Shown: piece by piece, positions 1 to 12,324 of the stretch
Numbering within the stretch: the first letter of the stretch is position 1
How the letters are laid out: each line of letters begins with the position of its first letter
Source: Chondrilla cf. caribensis
Taxonomy: Eukaryota; Porifera; Demospongiae; Chondrillida; Chondrillidae
Direction: 5' to 3'
NCBI GenBank assembly: GCA_964020155.1
Contig: OZ026557.1
Location: 1,041,001 to 1,105,000, forward strand
Length of the DNA: 64,000 nucleotides
The notes under the pieces: model-generated
Seen by the model: only the letters and a program-made list of their open reading frames with translations
What the model was told of the DNA's origin: nothing
The model's database searches: none
Program-made: the position numbers and the translations under genes

Positions 1-145
1 ACAAAAGTATATTGTGCTACTATTATTGGTATATGCACTTAATATCTAAGATTAGTAATGTTCCAGATAGTATATTATTGAAGTTATGGCTACTGAACCT
101 TATTTGATCATGAGATGCTCCTGAGCTCTTTGCATCCATTTTAAA

Positions 146-1209
146 TCACTTTGAGCACACAGCACACGTGAGTGGTTTGTTACGCGCAAAAGGTGGGCAA
201 GTCAACCCTGCATCACAGTTGACATTCATTAGGTAGTTTACTGAAGGGTGTGGTTTATAAGTTTTTGCTGATTCACCAATCCTGTCGGCACAAATGGTAT
301 CTTTGCGTGGACGATTGCGTGTTGTTGCTTCTGACATCAGATAGCCATTGTATTCTATGGTCCATCCAGTGGGACAATTGTACTTGGCTGGAATTGTGAG
401 AATAGTTGACCTGTTCACATAACAGACGGCACAGGGGACTTCAAGGCCTGAACGCTGGGTCAAAGGAACTGAACCAGTTGATGAGTAAATTTCATAGCGT
501 ACTCCCCAAAGAGTCCCCATGTGGTTTTTCAGTGTATCTCCAGGGAAGTATTCCGGGTCATTTGGCAGACAGAGTGTCTGGTCTGTTCCTCCTCCAAGGT
601 TGTACTTACTTCCACTAGCCATTCCATTGTAGATCTTCTCAGCCCCTGTTGGACACACACTACGGCCCCACCTCACATAAGTAGCTCCTCCTCCTCCTGT
701 TCCTTTTCCTTTAGCGACTCCTGTTTCTTTTTTTTTCCTCCTACTCCTCCTGCGTACACGTTCACATTTAATCCTCGTTTTTGCTTGCCCAATTGTTCAC
801 CTGGTATAATATAATATAGTGAAGAGTTAATTCAAATGAACACTCATCCACTATTAAGCATCTTCATTATACTCTAAGGTCCAATGTAAAGTATATACCA
901 TTATAATATTGTATGTATATTATTTAGACCAGAGGATTATCATGCTTAACATTAAATTTCATTGTCTTAAAAGCAATAAAGTTAATTTTATCCTAATAGT
1001 ACTTTCTGCTTATTTTGCCCTCATCCCCTTCTTTACCCTTATTTCCCTCGCCATCTCACACTTCATCCGTCTCTTCTTCCGCTGTCTCACTTATCTCAAT
1101 TGTTAGTTTGGTACATACCTTCCTTTCTGTCCAGTTGTCCTTCAGCTGTGATGACTGCAGCCAGTGCCGTAAGAAGGAAGAAAGCAGCAAGAACACCCTT
1201 CTTGTCCAT
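146..1209 (-). pseudogene. C4-like gene without collagen helix, type d/I, frameshifted
   Basis: Two exons: 1119-1209 (signal peptide starting MDKKGVLAAFFLLTALAA, donor GTATGT, phase 1) and 146-800 (acceptor CAG, C4 domain, stop TGA). The domain begins TYVRWGRSVCPTGAEKIY and ends LTCAVCSK, with the ten cysteines of type I. Reading from the acceptor gives a basic KQKR|G site followed by a Gly/Lys-rich linker where relatives have Gly-X-Y triplets. That frame hits a stop before the C4 domain. One more A in the nine-A run (T run at 728-736 on the plus strand) would join the frames. The joined exons total 746 bases, exactly one short of a multiple of three. It is either a recently frameshifted gene or a homopolymer sequencing error. 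Closest relatives here are the genes at 6691 and 31472. Confidence 0.8.
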
Positions 1210-1265
1210 TATTCAATAGCTAGTGCTTGTCCAGGCTTGAGTTGACTGAGTGTTCAACCTTGGCT

Positions 1266-1274
1266 CTTTTTATA
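1266..1274 (-). promoter_or_regulatory. TATA box of the 146-1209 copy
   Basis: The minus strand reads TATAAAAAG, 57 bases upstream of the ATG at 1209. The surrounding sequence matches the promoters at 7834 and 32616. Confidence 0.7.
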
Positions 1275-1320
1275 CTTGCTGGATCAGATGTAGTGGTGGG
1301 CTTACAAACACTTGTCCTAA

Positions 1321-1915
1321 AAGAAGGAAATGCCAGTTTCATTGAATATGAAACAGCATTGAAGCATTGTTGAATGTTCCTGCTCCAGAAATTGTGCATT
1401 CAATTTGAAACATTGCTGAAATTTGAGGTCAATGTTTAGGAAGTATATGCATCGAAACATTGTTGATGCTCCTGTTCGAAGAAGTTTTCTTTCAATTTTA
1501 ACATTACTGAATGTCCATGTTTTAAAAAGTATGCATTGAAACAGTCCTAAATGTCCATATTTTAGGAAGTATATATGCAAGGAAACATTGTTGGATGTTC
1601 CTGTTCCAGGAAGTGTACATACTTTCAAATTGAAACATTGCTGAATGTCCATGTTTTAGGAAGACTGTATAAACATTGAACTATTGTTGAATGTTCCTGT
1701 TCCTGCAGCTGCAAGTATGCATTGCAGTATTGTTGAATGTTCTTGTTCCAGGAAGTGTACTTTCAATTTGAAACATAACTGAATGTCCATGTTTTAGGAA
1801 GTACATATTATATGCATTGAAATATTGCCTCACGTTCCTGCTCCTGAGAGTACTATATGCATTGAAACAGGAACATACTGTGTCAATAGTGTTTGCCCCG
1901 AATGGAAACCGGAAT
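1321..1915. repeat. Imperfect minisatellite upstream of the first C4 gene
   Basis: About ten diverged copies of a 55-80 base unit built around 'attgaaacattgttgaatg' and 'ttcctgttccaggaagt' or 'gtccatgttttaggaagta'. It lies directly upstream of the promoter of the copy at 146-1209. Open frames inside it are by-products of the repeat. Confidence 0.75.
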
Positions 1916-2235
1916 TTTCCTCCAGTCCTTGCTTATACGTATATAATATGCTCCATGTAAGCCCACAAGATTAGCATAAATAGTATATAACATAATATTA
2001 CACTTATAATATTATTACTATGATCCATGCTCTGTACTGATGTTCAAACTAGCCGACTGCTCCACTGAATCAGATGTTCAAACTAGCTGACAGGCCACCT
2101 GTTAGTAAACTGCTGGACAATCAGATAGCCATGACATGCTTGTATAATCCAGCTCCTAGTCTGAACTAATATGATGAAATTATCCCAGTAAATTAAAAGT
2201 ACTAGTCATCCCTGAAAACTACTGAGTTCTGTATA
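1916..2235. other. Intergenic, no gene seen
   Basis: AT-rich. It contains two adjacent partial copies of a 'cagatgttcaaactagctgac' type sequence near 2040-2095. No coding or RNA feature could be supported. Confidence 0.5.
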
Positions 2236-2385
2236 CAGTGAATTCTCGTTAACTCACCACTATTAACGAGTTTGGCTGATTAAGTTGATATTCATTGGTA
2301 CTTGTACATTATATTGGTACTGGGAATTGTGGGGGATTAAAAGGTTTGGCAGATAAAACAGTGGTGAGTTAGTGGGTATTCGCTG
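2236..2385. mobile_element. Tigger/pogo-like MITE, 150 bases
   Basis: Begins CAGTGAATTCTCGTTAACTC and ends GAGTTAGTGGGTATTCGCTG. The ends are imperfect inverted repeats of about 25 bases and are flanked on both sides by TA (2234-2235, 2386-2387). CAGTG ends with a TA target duplication are typical of the pogo branch of Tc1/mariner. There is no coding capacity. Related remnants occur near 47520-47650, 48460-48560, 59130-59225 and 62285-62410. Confidence 0.7.
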
Positions 2386-2977
2386 TACACTATATATAGT
2401 GTATGGAAACACTAAAGCTCCCTAAGGTGATGTATGTCTTAAATATATAGGTCTAGTTTTATACTTATTATAGTCTATAGCGTATTATTATACAGACATA
2501 CAGGATATTAATATGTAACATATGGGATCTGTCAGGCAAACTATACTAATACCTTTATGTACATGTACTACATGCATACATGTACATTCCATGCGTCCAC
2601 AATAATATGGTAATACTTGTATATCAATTGTGTTATAACGTTATAAATGCATGTAGTGTATTATTAATACATGTAAATTATTCGGGAATAAAATTATGAT
2701 AGTCATGTACATATATTATGTGTATTGCATGCGTCATGCAAGACCTACAGGCAAATTTAGCTTATAATATGCATGTGTTTCCAAGTTAAATGATTTTCTA
2801 GTATATAATACTGGAAATTAAATGTGCTGTCATATGTATGTAAATGACAGTATAAGCTGCACAAAAATGAATGAAAGTATGTAACTGCTTTTAGTGTTTC
2901 ATTATTCTTATACTATGAGTACTACATGTATGCATGTCTCTAGTGTGCTAATGCATATAACTTTGTTATTAAGTTGG
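2386..2977. other. Intergenic and 3' flank, no gene seen
   Basis: AT-rich sequence. The stretch near 2540-2760 recurs near 48185-48380 and, more diverged, near 60140-60230. These are the 3' flanks of other C4 genes, so this is part of the duplicated unit rather than unique spacer. Confidence 0.5.
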
Positions 2978-4177
2978 TTACTTTGAGCACACAGCACAAG
3001 TGAGTGGCTTCCTCTCGGCATAAGGAGGACAGGCGTGACCCCGATTGTTGCACTTGACGTCCATGAAGCACGCACAGGAAGAGGGTGTGAGCCCTGCTCC
3101 ACCTCCAGATACTGAATTCACATCCACACAGATGGTATCCTTGCGACGTCGTCCGGGATACGTATGCTCTGTAATGAGATAGCCGTAGTACTCTCTGGTC
3201 CATCCAGTGGGACAGGTGTACTTTGCTGGGATAGTGAGAATGGTTGACTTGTTGACATAGCAAACAGCACAAGGTGTGTTCTCCCTGTGAAGGTTTGCCA
3301 AAGGAAATGATGGGTCTCCGTGGATGGCATACTCAATGTGGTAGAGTGTCCCCATAGCATAATTAGATGTGTCATTAGACAGGTATTCAGGGTCATTAGG
3401 TAGACAGAGGGATTCATCTGTTCCTCCACCTACGGTATTTGCAGTACTGCTAGCAAGCCCAGTGTAGATGCTGTCAGCTCCTGGTGGGCACACACTACGA
3501 CCCCATCTCACATATGTGGCTCCACTAGATCCAGCATCACCCTTATCACCTTTCACACCAGCAGGTCCTTCACTTCCCTTCGGACCCTGTAGACCCTTTG
3601 GACCCTGTGGACCAGGGATTTCCATTGAACCAAGTTGACAATCACGCCCATCACGCCCATCACGCCCATCGCGCCCATCACGTCCTCTTATAACATTTAA
3701 GGTAGAACATTGATTTCCCTTGTCTCCTTGATTGTCTTGTCTCTTGTTTCTGGTGACTATCAAATGAATAGATAATGCATAAATATTTGTTCATACTGTG
3801 TATCCATATACATGTATATAATATCAGAAATGATCTTAGACTAATCCATTCAACTCAAGTCAGTGCTTATTTGCGCCTCATAGACTACTTTAAAAACGAC
3901 AGTTTGGTTTGCATTATCATACATACAATATAGAGAAGAATGAATGCTAACTAGCCTAAGATATGACTTCATATAGACTTAGTCTATAAAAATGTGTTCA
4001 TGTCATTTGGGTTTATCCACTCTCACCTGTGTGTGTGTTCTCTTTTACAAGTTCCAACTTATGTGGTTCTCTGAGTCCAGTCTTTAACTGGTCCACCATC
4101 TGTTCTCCTTCAAAAATAACCACACCAGTGAGGACCACGAGGAGTACAGAGATCAAAACCAACCCTCTATTTTGCAT
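2978..4177 (-). CDS. Short-chain collagen C4-like protein, type a/II
   Basis: Exons 4027-4177 and 2978-3756; 309 residues. The start at 4177 gives MQNRGLVLISVLLVVLTG, a signal peptide aligned to the other type-a genes; an in-frame ATG at 4189 would add four residues. The exon 1 donor is ACAG|GTGAGA and the codon is completed by TC after the acceptor. Order: propeptide, furin-like RNKR|Q, Cys, then about 18 triplets starting GRDGRDGRDGRD, then the C4 domain (TYVRWGRSVCPPGAD to LTCAVCSK, 12 Cys, extra CACF motif). The helix is imperfect: one triplet starts with Cys (CQL) and one with Glu (EIP) in place of Gly. NDT and NKS N-glycosylation sequons are present. Upstream it lacks the TATA box seen in the other type-a genes. 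Its duplicate at 28896-30065 is dead. Confidence 0.88.
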
Positions 4178-4225
4178 GATAGCTATCATCAGTGAATTCC
4201 CAGAAGCAGTGAATATGCCCCCACA

Positions 4226-4375
4226 CAGTACATTCATGGCGACAACTGGAATTTTGAGGTTGAAACGTTATGTCAACAAGTTAGCCACAAGTAGTGTGGG
4301 CGAGTTACACGTAATTCATGTGTGTTCGCATGCGTGTCTGTGTGTGTTGTGTGTGTGGTTGTGATGTGTGTACAG
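4226..4375. repeat. Copy of a repeat also found inside the TIR element
   Basis: The stretch from about 4236 ('ggcgacaactggaattttg') to 4320 resembles 4863-4946 inside the inverted-repeat element at roughly three quarters identity. It recurs at 30120-30205. It begins where homology with other type-a promoters ends, so it appears to have replaced the ancestral promoter of the gene at 2978. Confidence 0.5.
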
Positions 4376-4705
4376 GTTCAGAGTTACACTGTGACTGTCA
4401 CTTTCAATTCCATAGAAAAGGGCATGAAACTGGAGTTTCTTCGCAGATCTGATGATGACATTGATGATGAAGGTGGGGACCTTGGTGTGAAATTGGACCA
4501 CCAATCTAACAAACAAGACTGTAAAGTTAACAAAGTAAAGTCAAAGAAAAGACAAATGAAGTGAGTGTTCCACAGAAACGTATAGACACTTGTAGTTATG
4601 ACTATCAGGTGCAATAAATTCCCACACATTCATAAACACATACATACATACAGAGACATACTTGTATAACCATAGGTACACTTTGACATGTATGTATGTA
4701 CGCAC

Positions 4706-5880
<1,175 letters not shown>

Positions 5881-6181
5881 ACTGCTATCAATTTCTCCTG
5901 TAGGATTCAAGTTTGAATTTGGTGGTAGAAAGAAAGGACTGAAAAGAAACACATCCTCTTCCTCAGCTGACATGAGTCACTTCAATTCATCTGTAAACAG
6001 TAAACCATCAAGTAAGAGAAAGGTTGCCAAGAGACCAGGAAAGAATAAGAGGTTGAAAATGAAGCAAAGACAGCGAAGACGTTGATTACTGTTTTTATTG
6101 AAAATTATCATAATAGAATCGAATTATTCACTTAATACATTGATGATAAGTATGAAATTGAAGATCTAGAGTACATGTGTA

Positions 6182-6429
6182 CAGTGGAACCTCTTTTCAT
6201 CAAGGTCACTTTGTGAATTTTACTCCTTATTAAAGAGATTTACTCAATTCAGAAGTCATTTAATACACCACAGTACTATACTGGGACACAGAATGGTGTC
6301 CTTACAGTAGAGGTTCCCTCAGTTCAGAGGTCACTTAATATACACTACAGTATCACACTGGGGCACAGAATGGTGTCTAGGTTTCTGCAATTCAGAGGTT
6401 TGTAATAGAGAGAGGTTTGTATTACACTG
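6182..6429. mobile_element. Tigger/pogo-like MITE, 248 bases
   Basis: Starts CAGTGGAACCTCTTTTCATC and ends GGTTTGTATTACACTG, flanked by TA at 6180-6181 and 6430-6431. An internal motif ('cactacagtat...ggggcacagaatggtgtc') is repeated. The copy at 30962-31209 is the same length, so insertion predates the large duplication. Confidence 0.75.
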
Positions 6430-6690
6430 TATAGTAATATTGATATCATGCAATATTCAATGCATGCTGTAGACAATTTGTACTACATTGGTTTATGACA
6501 AGAATAATCACTTATATCAGCAGCTATGTTAATGAAACTACAGCTAAATTAAATTGTGCATACTATATTATTGTATGCACTTAATAATATCTGTTAAGAT
6601 TAGTAATGCAGATAAAGTAATTAAAGTTATGGCCTATACTAAACTTTATTTGAGAGACCTTCGAGTTTGATTCTTTGTGTTTTGTTAGAA

Positions 6691-7781
6691 TCACTTGGTG
6701 CACACAGCACACGTGAGTGGTTTGTCCGCTGCATAAGGTGGGCAAGTCAGCCCTGTATCACAGTGGACATTCATTAGGTAGTTCACTGAAGGGAATGGCG
6801 CATATTTCTTTGCTGATTCACCAATCCTGTCGGCACAAATGGTATCTTTGCGTGGACGATTATTTTCAGTTATTTCTGACATCAGATAGCCGTTGTACTC
6901 GAGTGTCCATCCAGTGGGACAGGAATGCTTTGCTGGAATAGTGAGAATAGTGGGTCTTTCCACATAGCAGGCAGCGCAGGGGACTTCTAAACCTAAACGG
7001 TTGCTCAAAGGAACTGAGGAAGGTCCGTAAACTTCATAGCGTATTCCCCAAAGAGTTCCTTGGTGGCTCTTCAGTGTATCTCCAGGGAAGTATTCCGGGT
7101 CTTTTGGCAGACAGAGCGTCTGGTCTGATCCTCCATCTAGGTCGTACTTACTTCCACTAGCTAATCCATTGTAGATTGTTTCAGCTCCTGGTGGACACAC
7201 GCTACGGCCCCACCTCACATACGTGGATCCTCCTGTTTTCACCTCCATGCATCCACGTTTCTGTCTGTTCCCGTGTCCATCTGATAAAATGCATAAAATA
7301 TAAATACCTCAAATAAAATTAATAGCAATGAACTACGTAGTGACACTTTTCATTTTGAAATGTACATTTCCATTCTAAAAGGCATCAAGCTGTGATCCAC
7401 AAATTTGCAAACCCAAAAGGACAAATTGAGATCAAAGGATCCAATACATGTAATTTGAATACTAAATAATGTCATAATAATCAATTTGTTCAATAAATTC
7501 CCAACTGATGCAGCTGACCACTTCGGGTGTATAAATTCATGAACCATGACCTGATCCTTTTCGAAATGGAATTGTACTGTAAACTAGTGTATAATATTAC
7601 AGAGATAATCTCATTTAGTCTTTCACCCCACCCTCTCCATGCAGCCTCTCTTTCCATCTCATTTGTCAGTTTAGAACATACCTTCATTTTCACCCAGTTC
7701 TCTCTCTAAATTAGCTGAGATGACTTCAGCGAGTGCCACAAAGAGAAAGAAGGCAACAAGAACACTCTTCTTGTCCATCAT
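6691..7781 (-). CDS. Secreted C4-domain protein lacking the collagen helix, type d/I
   Basis: Exons 7682-7781 and 6691-7280; 229 residues. Exon 1 gives MMDKKSVLVAFFLFVALAEV, a signal peptide (a second ATG lies at 7778), and ends with phase-1 donor GTATGT. Exon 2 starts after ATCAG and encodes GNRQKR|GCMEVKTGG, then the C4 domain STYVRWGRSVCPPGAE to LTCAVCTK with ten cysteines. The RQKR convertase site and one Cys before the domain are kept, but the Gly-X-Y block is missing completely. The predicted mature product is therefore a C4 domain with a tail of about ten residues. An AATAAA signal lies about 40 bases beyond the stop (plus-strand TTTATT near 6647). The 31472-32563 gene is a near-identical duplicate. 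Confidence 0.85.
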
Positions 7782-7833
7782 CGCAGTTTTTAATTGTCCA
7801 GGCTTGAGTTGACGGAGTGTTCAACCTTGGCTC

Positions 7834-7841
7834 CTTTTATA
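7834..7841 (-). promoter_or_regulatory. TATA box of the 6691-7781 gene
   Basis: TATAAAAG, 53 bases upstream of the first ATG (7781). Confidence 0.75.
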
Positions 7842-8408
7842 CTTGCTGGATCAGATGTAGTGGTGGGCTGGGCTTACTAATACTCATCTCATTTGTCTGC
7901 TGTATGTGTGTGTCTACTGTATGTATATGACCTCTGTACTTCGCTTTGATACATACGTCACTGGGAAAAAAACAGGATAATTATTTATAGTTCAGTAATT
8001 TATCAGGATAATTACTTACAGGTCAGTAATTTATCAGGATGACCTATTCTTCACTAAGATGTATTAGTGTCTGACAATGTCTGATTTCCCCCTGGGCCAT
8101 ATCCTGGAGCAAGTTTTGAAAACTTAATGTATATGTTTGCTGACATTGGAGATATAGTTTATTCTCATGGTCCTTGTGGATAGGTACTTCAACATAACAT
8201 GCATCACTCATACATGTGTGCAGTTTCAAATGACCTCGTGTTGTTTCAATGATAGCTGCATGTGCATGTTATGACTGTGTTTCCAGGATTGTGCTACGTA
8301 CATATCTGGAGAAATCTCATGTGAATGGACTATACTCTGACATGAGCATATATAGGTTGATCAAGGAAGAAAAGCGGATTTGCATCGGCTGCCCAGTTTA
8401 TCCCTCTT

Positions 8409-8589
8409 CAATGTTCTTATTATGGAGGTAGCCAGCACCAGAGGATCTATACCAGCACCACACAAACCTTTAAAAAAGCCAGCAGAGTTTGTTGTGCTGC
8501 GTGGACGAGCTCCCAAATATGGTAATTTATTTGCGGATTCACCTGTAATGGCAATGGCTCGTTATATGTACAGACATCCCTCCCAATGA
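8409..8589 (+). pseudogene. Unidentified gene relic, three copies
   Basis: The first copy can be read on the plus strand as a frame containing RGSIPAPHKPLKKPAEFVV and GRAPKYGNLFADSP up to a TGA. The second (about 9327-9490) and third (about 33215-33370) copies carry small indels and stops in the same frame, so it is not under coding constraint now. I do not recognise the parent protein. It may be a non-coding sequence with a chance frame. Confidence 0.3.
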
Positions 8590-8667
8590 ATATCATTAAA
8601 TTCTATATGATCAGTAATTATTCATACTATGAATTTCATTATTATACTAATAACTGAATCCTCCTGA

Positions 8668-8722
8668 GTGCCCACTTTGTGTGGTTTGTTGGTTGTAGTC
8701 TTCAACTTCTCCACTCCTTGTT
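8668..8722 (-). pseudogene. Relic of a type-b exon 1
   Basis: 'gtggtttgttggttgtagtc' followed by 'ttcaacttctccactcc' resembles the propeptide-coding end of type-b exon 1 ('gtggtttagtcttcaactgg', 'tccactccctgttctcc'). It lies exactly at the junction of the 875-base tandem duplication and is too short and diverged to function. Confidence 0.35.
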
Positions 8723-9540
8723 GGATCAGATGTAGTGGTGGGCTGGGCTTACTAATACTCATCTCATTTGTCTGCTGTATGTGTGTGTCTACTGTATGTA
8801 TATGACGTCAGTACTTCGCTTTGATACATACGTCACTGGGAAAAAAACAGGATAATTATTTATAGTTCAGTAATTTATCAGGATAATTACTTACAGGTCA
8901 GTAATTTATCAGGATGACCTATTCTTCACTAGGATGTATTAGTGTCTGACAATGTCTGATTTCCCCCTGGGCCATATCCTGGAGCAAGTTTTGAAAACTT
9001 AATGTATATGTTTGCTGACATTGCAGATATAGTTTATTCTCATGGTCCTTGTGGATAGGTACTTCAACACAACATGCATCACTCCAATACTAGTAATCCA
9101 ATCCATACATGTGTGCAGTTTCAAATGACCTCGTGTTGTTTCAATGATAGCCGCATGTGCATGTTATGACACTGTGTTTCCAGGACTGTGCTACGTACAT
9201 ATCTGGAGAAATCTCATGTGAATGGACTATAATCTGACATGAGCATATATAGGTTGATCAAGGAAGAAAAGAGGGGGGTGCATCACCTGTCCATGTAGTT
9301 TATCCCTCTTCAATGTTCTTATTATGGAGGTAGCCAGCACCAGAGGATCTATGCCAGCACCACGCAAACCTTTCAAAAAAGTCAGTAGAGTTTATTGTGG
9401 TGCATGAACTAGCTCCCGAATATGGTAATTTGTTACAGATTCACCTGTAATGGCAATGGCTCGTTATATGTACAGACATCCCTCCAATGAATATCGTTGA
9501 ATTCCGTATGATCAGTAATTATTCATACTATGAATTTCAT

Positions 9541-9720
9541 TATATCCTTTTTAAATGACATTGTGCAAGTATAGACAACCACGTGTATACTGTACACCAG
9601 TACAAGCCATTGTCAGGGTCGATCCGGTTCTTTACTTGACCATGAGGAATAAGGACAGCCATTTCCTCACAGCTGGGAGTGGTCCTGAAGAACAGAGAAA
9701 GTAAGCATAACACCCTTACC
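9541..9720 (-). pseudogene. Unidentified exon-like relic
   Basis: After a good acceptor (TTTCTCTGTTCTTCAG, ending at 9685) the minus strand reads TTPSCEEMAVLIPHGQVKN and IDPDNGLYWCTVYTW. The duplicate at about 33430-33610 keeps the frame with several amino-acid changes (HGHVKNQINPDNGLYWC). It could be an orphan exon of an unknown gene. No start, donor or partner exon was found. Confidence 0.3.
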
Positions 9721-10118
9721 AATGTCTGTCTGTAGTTAAAGGGTTACCTCCTTGAAGGAGCTCAGAACTTTGCACTTGTTGTGAAAAATCTGCTGCAGAG
9801 CCTACCGTGTAAAGATGAGTATTCGTAGGATTGCTTCACGCTGATAACATACAACAGATAAACACCTCACAGCCATGGCCATTCTTCTCCCTATAAGGAG
9901 ATGCTGTTATGAATACCATTCTCAAACTATTAGGGGCCCACAAAGTAACATGCATGCATCGTACATACATACATACATATGAAATGCAATCCTATAATAT
10001 TATGTTATGTACATTGTATATGCATGCTATGTATATGTGTTAATCATGGTATTTGTCACCAATCTATAAATATATATATCAAAATCTTGAAATTAAATCA
10101 CTTAATAAGACTATGTTA
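9721..10118. other. Intergenic, no gene seen
   Basis: Unique-looking AT-rich sequence, collinear with about 33610-34000 in unit 2. Nothing coding could be supported. Confidence 0.5.
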
Positions 10119-10128
10119 TACACACACA

Positions 10129-10168
<40 letters not shown>

Positions 10169-10172
10169 CCAA

Positions 10173-10216
<44 letters not shown>

Positions 10217-10220
10217 CTAC
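10119..10220. repeat. (CGCA)n/(CA)n microsatellite
   Basis: A run of cgca units with short ca stretches. The duplicate at 34002-34107 is a pure CA tract, so the tetranucleotide form is specific to this copy. Confidence 0.9.
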
Positions 10221-10231
10221 ATACAGTACAA

Positions 10232-11850
10232 ATGTACAGATACATAGACTAGACACTGACCATGGCCTCTCCTGTGTGCACATAATGCATCATAGATCTA
10301 ATACAATACACGGACACACTCCTGGAACTAATACGTTCCTTTTGATAACAAAAATGATATGTTTTGTTGCTGATCAAAAATTCTCCATTTCAATATAAGG
10401 GTAATATGCCTTGTGGTGATCCAGTGCCCAGTATCCGTGGTAAACTCACCAATACAATTTTGGATGCATACAAACCGTCTTGAGTGTGCTATAGGCCTCG
10501 TGGTGACATGCAAAAAAATGTAAAATTTTATGCTTGTCACCACGGCCTCTCCTGTGTGCACATAATACATCATAGATCTAATATAAATGCATGGACACAC
10601 TCCTGGAACTAATACAGTCCTTTTGATAACAAAAATGATAGGTTTTGTTGCTGATGAAAATTCTCTGAGGTGTCCATATGGCACATAGCATTATACATTT
10701 TTATGTACATTTCAATATAAGTGTAATATGCCTTGTGGTGATCACTCAGGTGATTTGACACCATGTTGCTGGTCACCAAGGGCTGCCCACTGTCTGTGGC
10801 AAACTCACCACTACAGGATTGGATGCATACAAACCGACCTGAGTGTGCTATGGGCCTCGTGGTGACAAGCAAAATAATGTCAATTTTTATGCTTGTCACC
10901 ACGGCCTCTCCTATGTGCACATAATGCATCATAGATCTAATGCGAATGCACGGACACACTCCTGGAACTAATACAGTCCTTTTGATAACAAAAATGATAG
11001 TTTTTGTTGCTGATCAAAAATTCTCTGAGGTGTCTATATGGCACATAACATTATACATTTTATGTACATTTCAATATAAGTATAATACGCCTTGTGGTGA
11101 TCACTCAGGTGATTTGACACCACGTTGCTGGTCACCAAGGGCTGCTCAATGTCCATACCGAACTCACCAACACAATTTGGGATTCATACAAACCGTCTCG
11201 AGTTTGCTATGGGCTTCGTGGTGACAAGCAAAAAAATGTCAATTTTTATGCTTGTCACCACGGCTTCTCCTGTGTGCACAAAATGCATCATAGATCTAAT
11301 GCGAATGCACGGACACACTTCTGGAACTAATACAGTCCTTTTGATAACAAAAATGATAGTTTTTGTTGCTGATCAAAAATTCTCTGAGGTGTCTATATGG
11401 CACATAACATTATACATTTTATGTACATTTCAATATAAGTATAATACGCCTTGTGGTGATCACTCATGATCAGGTGATTTGATACCACGTTGCTGGTCAC
11501 CAAGGGCTGCTCATTGTCCATACCGAACTCACCAACACAATTTGGGATTCATACAAACCGTCTCGAGTTTGCTATGGGCTTCGTGGTGACAAGCAAAAAA
11601 ATGTCAATTTTTATGCTTGTCACCACGGCTTCTCCTGTGTGCACAAAATGCATCATAGATCTAATGCGAATGCACGGACACACTCCTGGAACTAATACGG
11701 TCCTTTTGATAACAAAAATGATAGGTGTTGTTGATGATCAAAATTTTCAAAATATGGCACATAGCCTTATACATTTTTATGTACATTTCAATATAAGTGT
11801 AACACACCTTGTGGTGATCACTCAGGTAAGTTCACATTCCGTTGGTAGTC
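10232..11850. repeat. 360-base satellite, about 4.5 units, each with a hairpin
   Basis: The marker 'tgcttgtcaccacgg' recurs at 10531, 10890, 11249 and 11614 (spacing 359, 359, 365). Each unit has a perfect 14-base inverted repeat, CGTGGTGACAAGCA ... TGCTTGTCACCACG, around an A/T-rich loop of roughly 17-20 bases. Long frames through the array (up to about 150 codons) come from the repeat and show no known domain. The array is longer at 34140-36560. Confidence 0.9.
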
Positions 11851-12324
11851 ATCAAGGGCTGCACAGTGTCCGTGCCAAACAAGATGGTGCTAAATGTTTT
11901 TCTCATATTTCTCCCCTATACATTGACTGTGATGCTATATGGCCATAATTTGGCCATAGCACCACCGTGAATAACAAGGGTTACAAACACTCAAGAATAT
12001 GGGAAGTGTTTCATAACTTATATTAGTTCATATCTCCAGCTAGATTTATTGAAAATATCAGGATGACACATCCTCTCTCCCACAAGCTATGCAAGATGGT
12101 GCTAAGTGTATTTTCCCATATTCTCCCCCGTACATTGACTGTGGTGCTATGACCAAAATTTGGCCATAGCACCACCTTGAATAACAAGGGCTACAAAGCA
12201 CACAAAGAGATGGGAAGTGTTTCTTAACTTAGTTTACATCTCCAGCTAGATTTGTTGAAATTATCAGGGTGACACGCCACCTCTCCCACAAGCTATGCAA
12301 GATTGTGCTAAGTGTTTTTCTTAG
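11851..12324. repeat. 206-base satellite, about 2 units, palindromic core
   Basis: Units contain 'gcaagatggtgctaagtg' (12091, about 12297) and a near-perfect palindrome of the form GGTGCTATGGCCAAA/TTTGGCCATAGCACC. The array follows the 360-base array without a gap. Confidence 0.8.

Larger units (their letters stand above)
7848..9540. repeat. Tandem duplication of an 875-base upstream segment
   Basis: 7848 to about 8640 is repeated at 8723 to about 9540 (offset 875); both begin 'ggatcagatgtagtggtgg'. The duplicate locus in unit 2 (about 32632-33425) has a single copy. The segment holds a gene relic (8409-8589) and a stretch like those found upstream of other C4 genes ('cagtttcaaatgacctcgtg'). 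Confidence 0.8.

Noticed and set aside
2940..3429. Overlapping frames in the C4 exons read in shifted frames (for example near 3118-3429, 18339-18560, 27101-27355)
   Set aside because: They recur in every copy because the DNA is conserved, but lack cysteine pattern, splicing and starts. The C4 frame explains the constraint.
3640..3700. RGD cell-adhesion motif in the GRDGRDGRD start of the helix
   Set aside because: The order is G-R-D, so R-G-D never occurs there. KGD is present in GDKGD but common in collagens.
10940..11948. Frames of 94-152 codons in the 360-base satellite (also 34237-36637)
   Set aside because: They follow the repeat period, occur in both strands, and have no start, domain or splice context.
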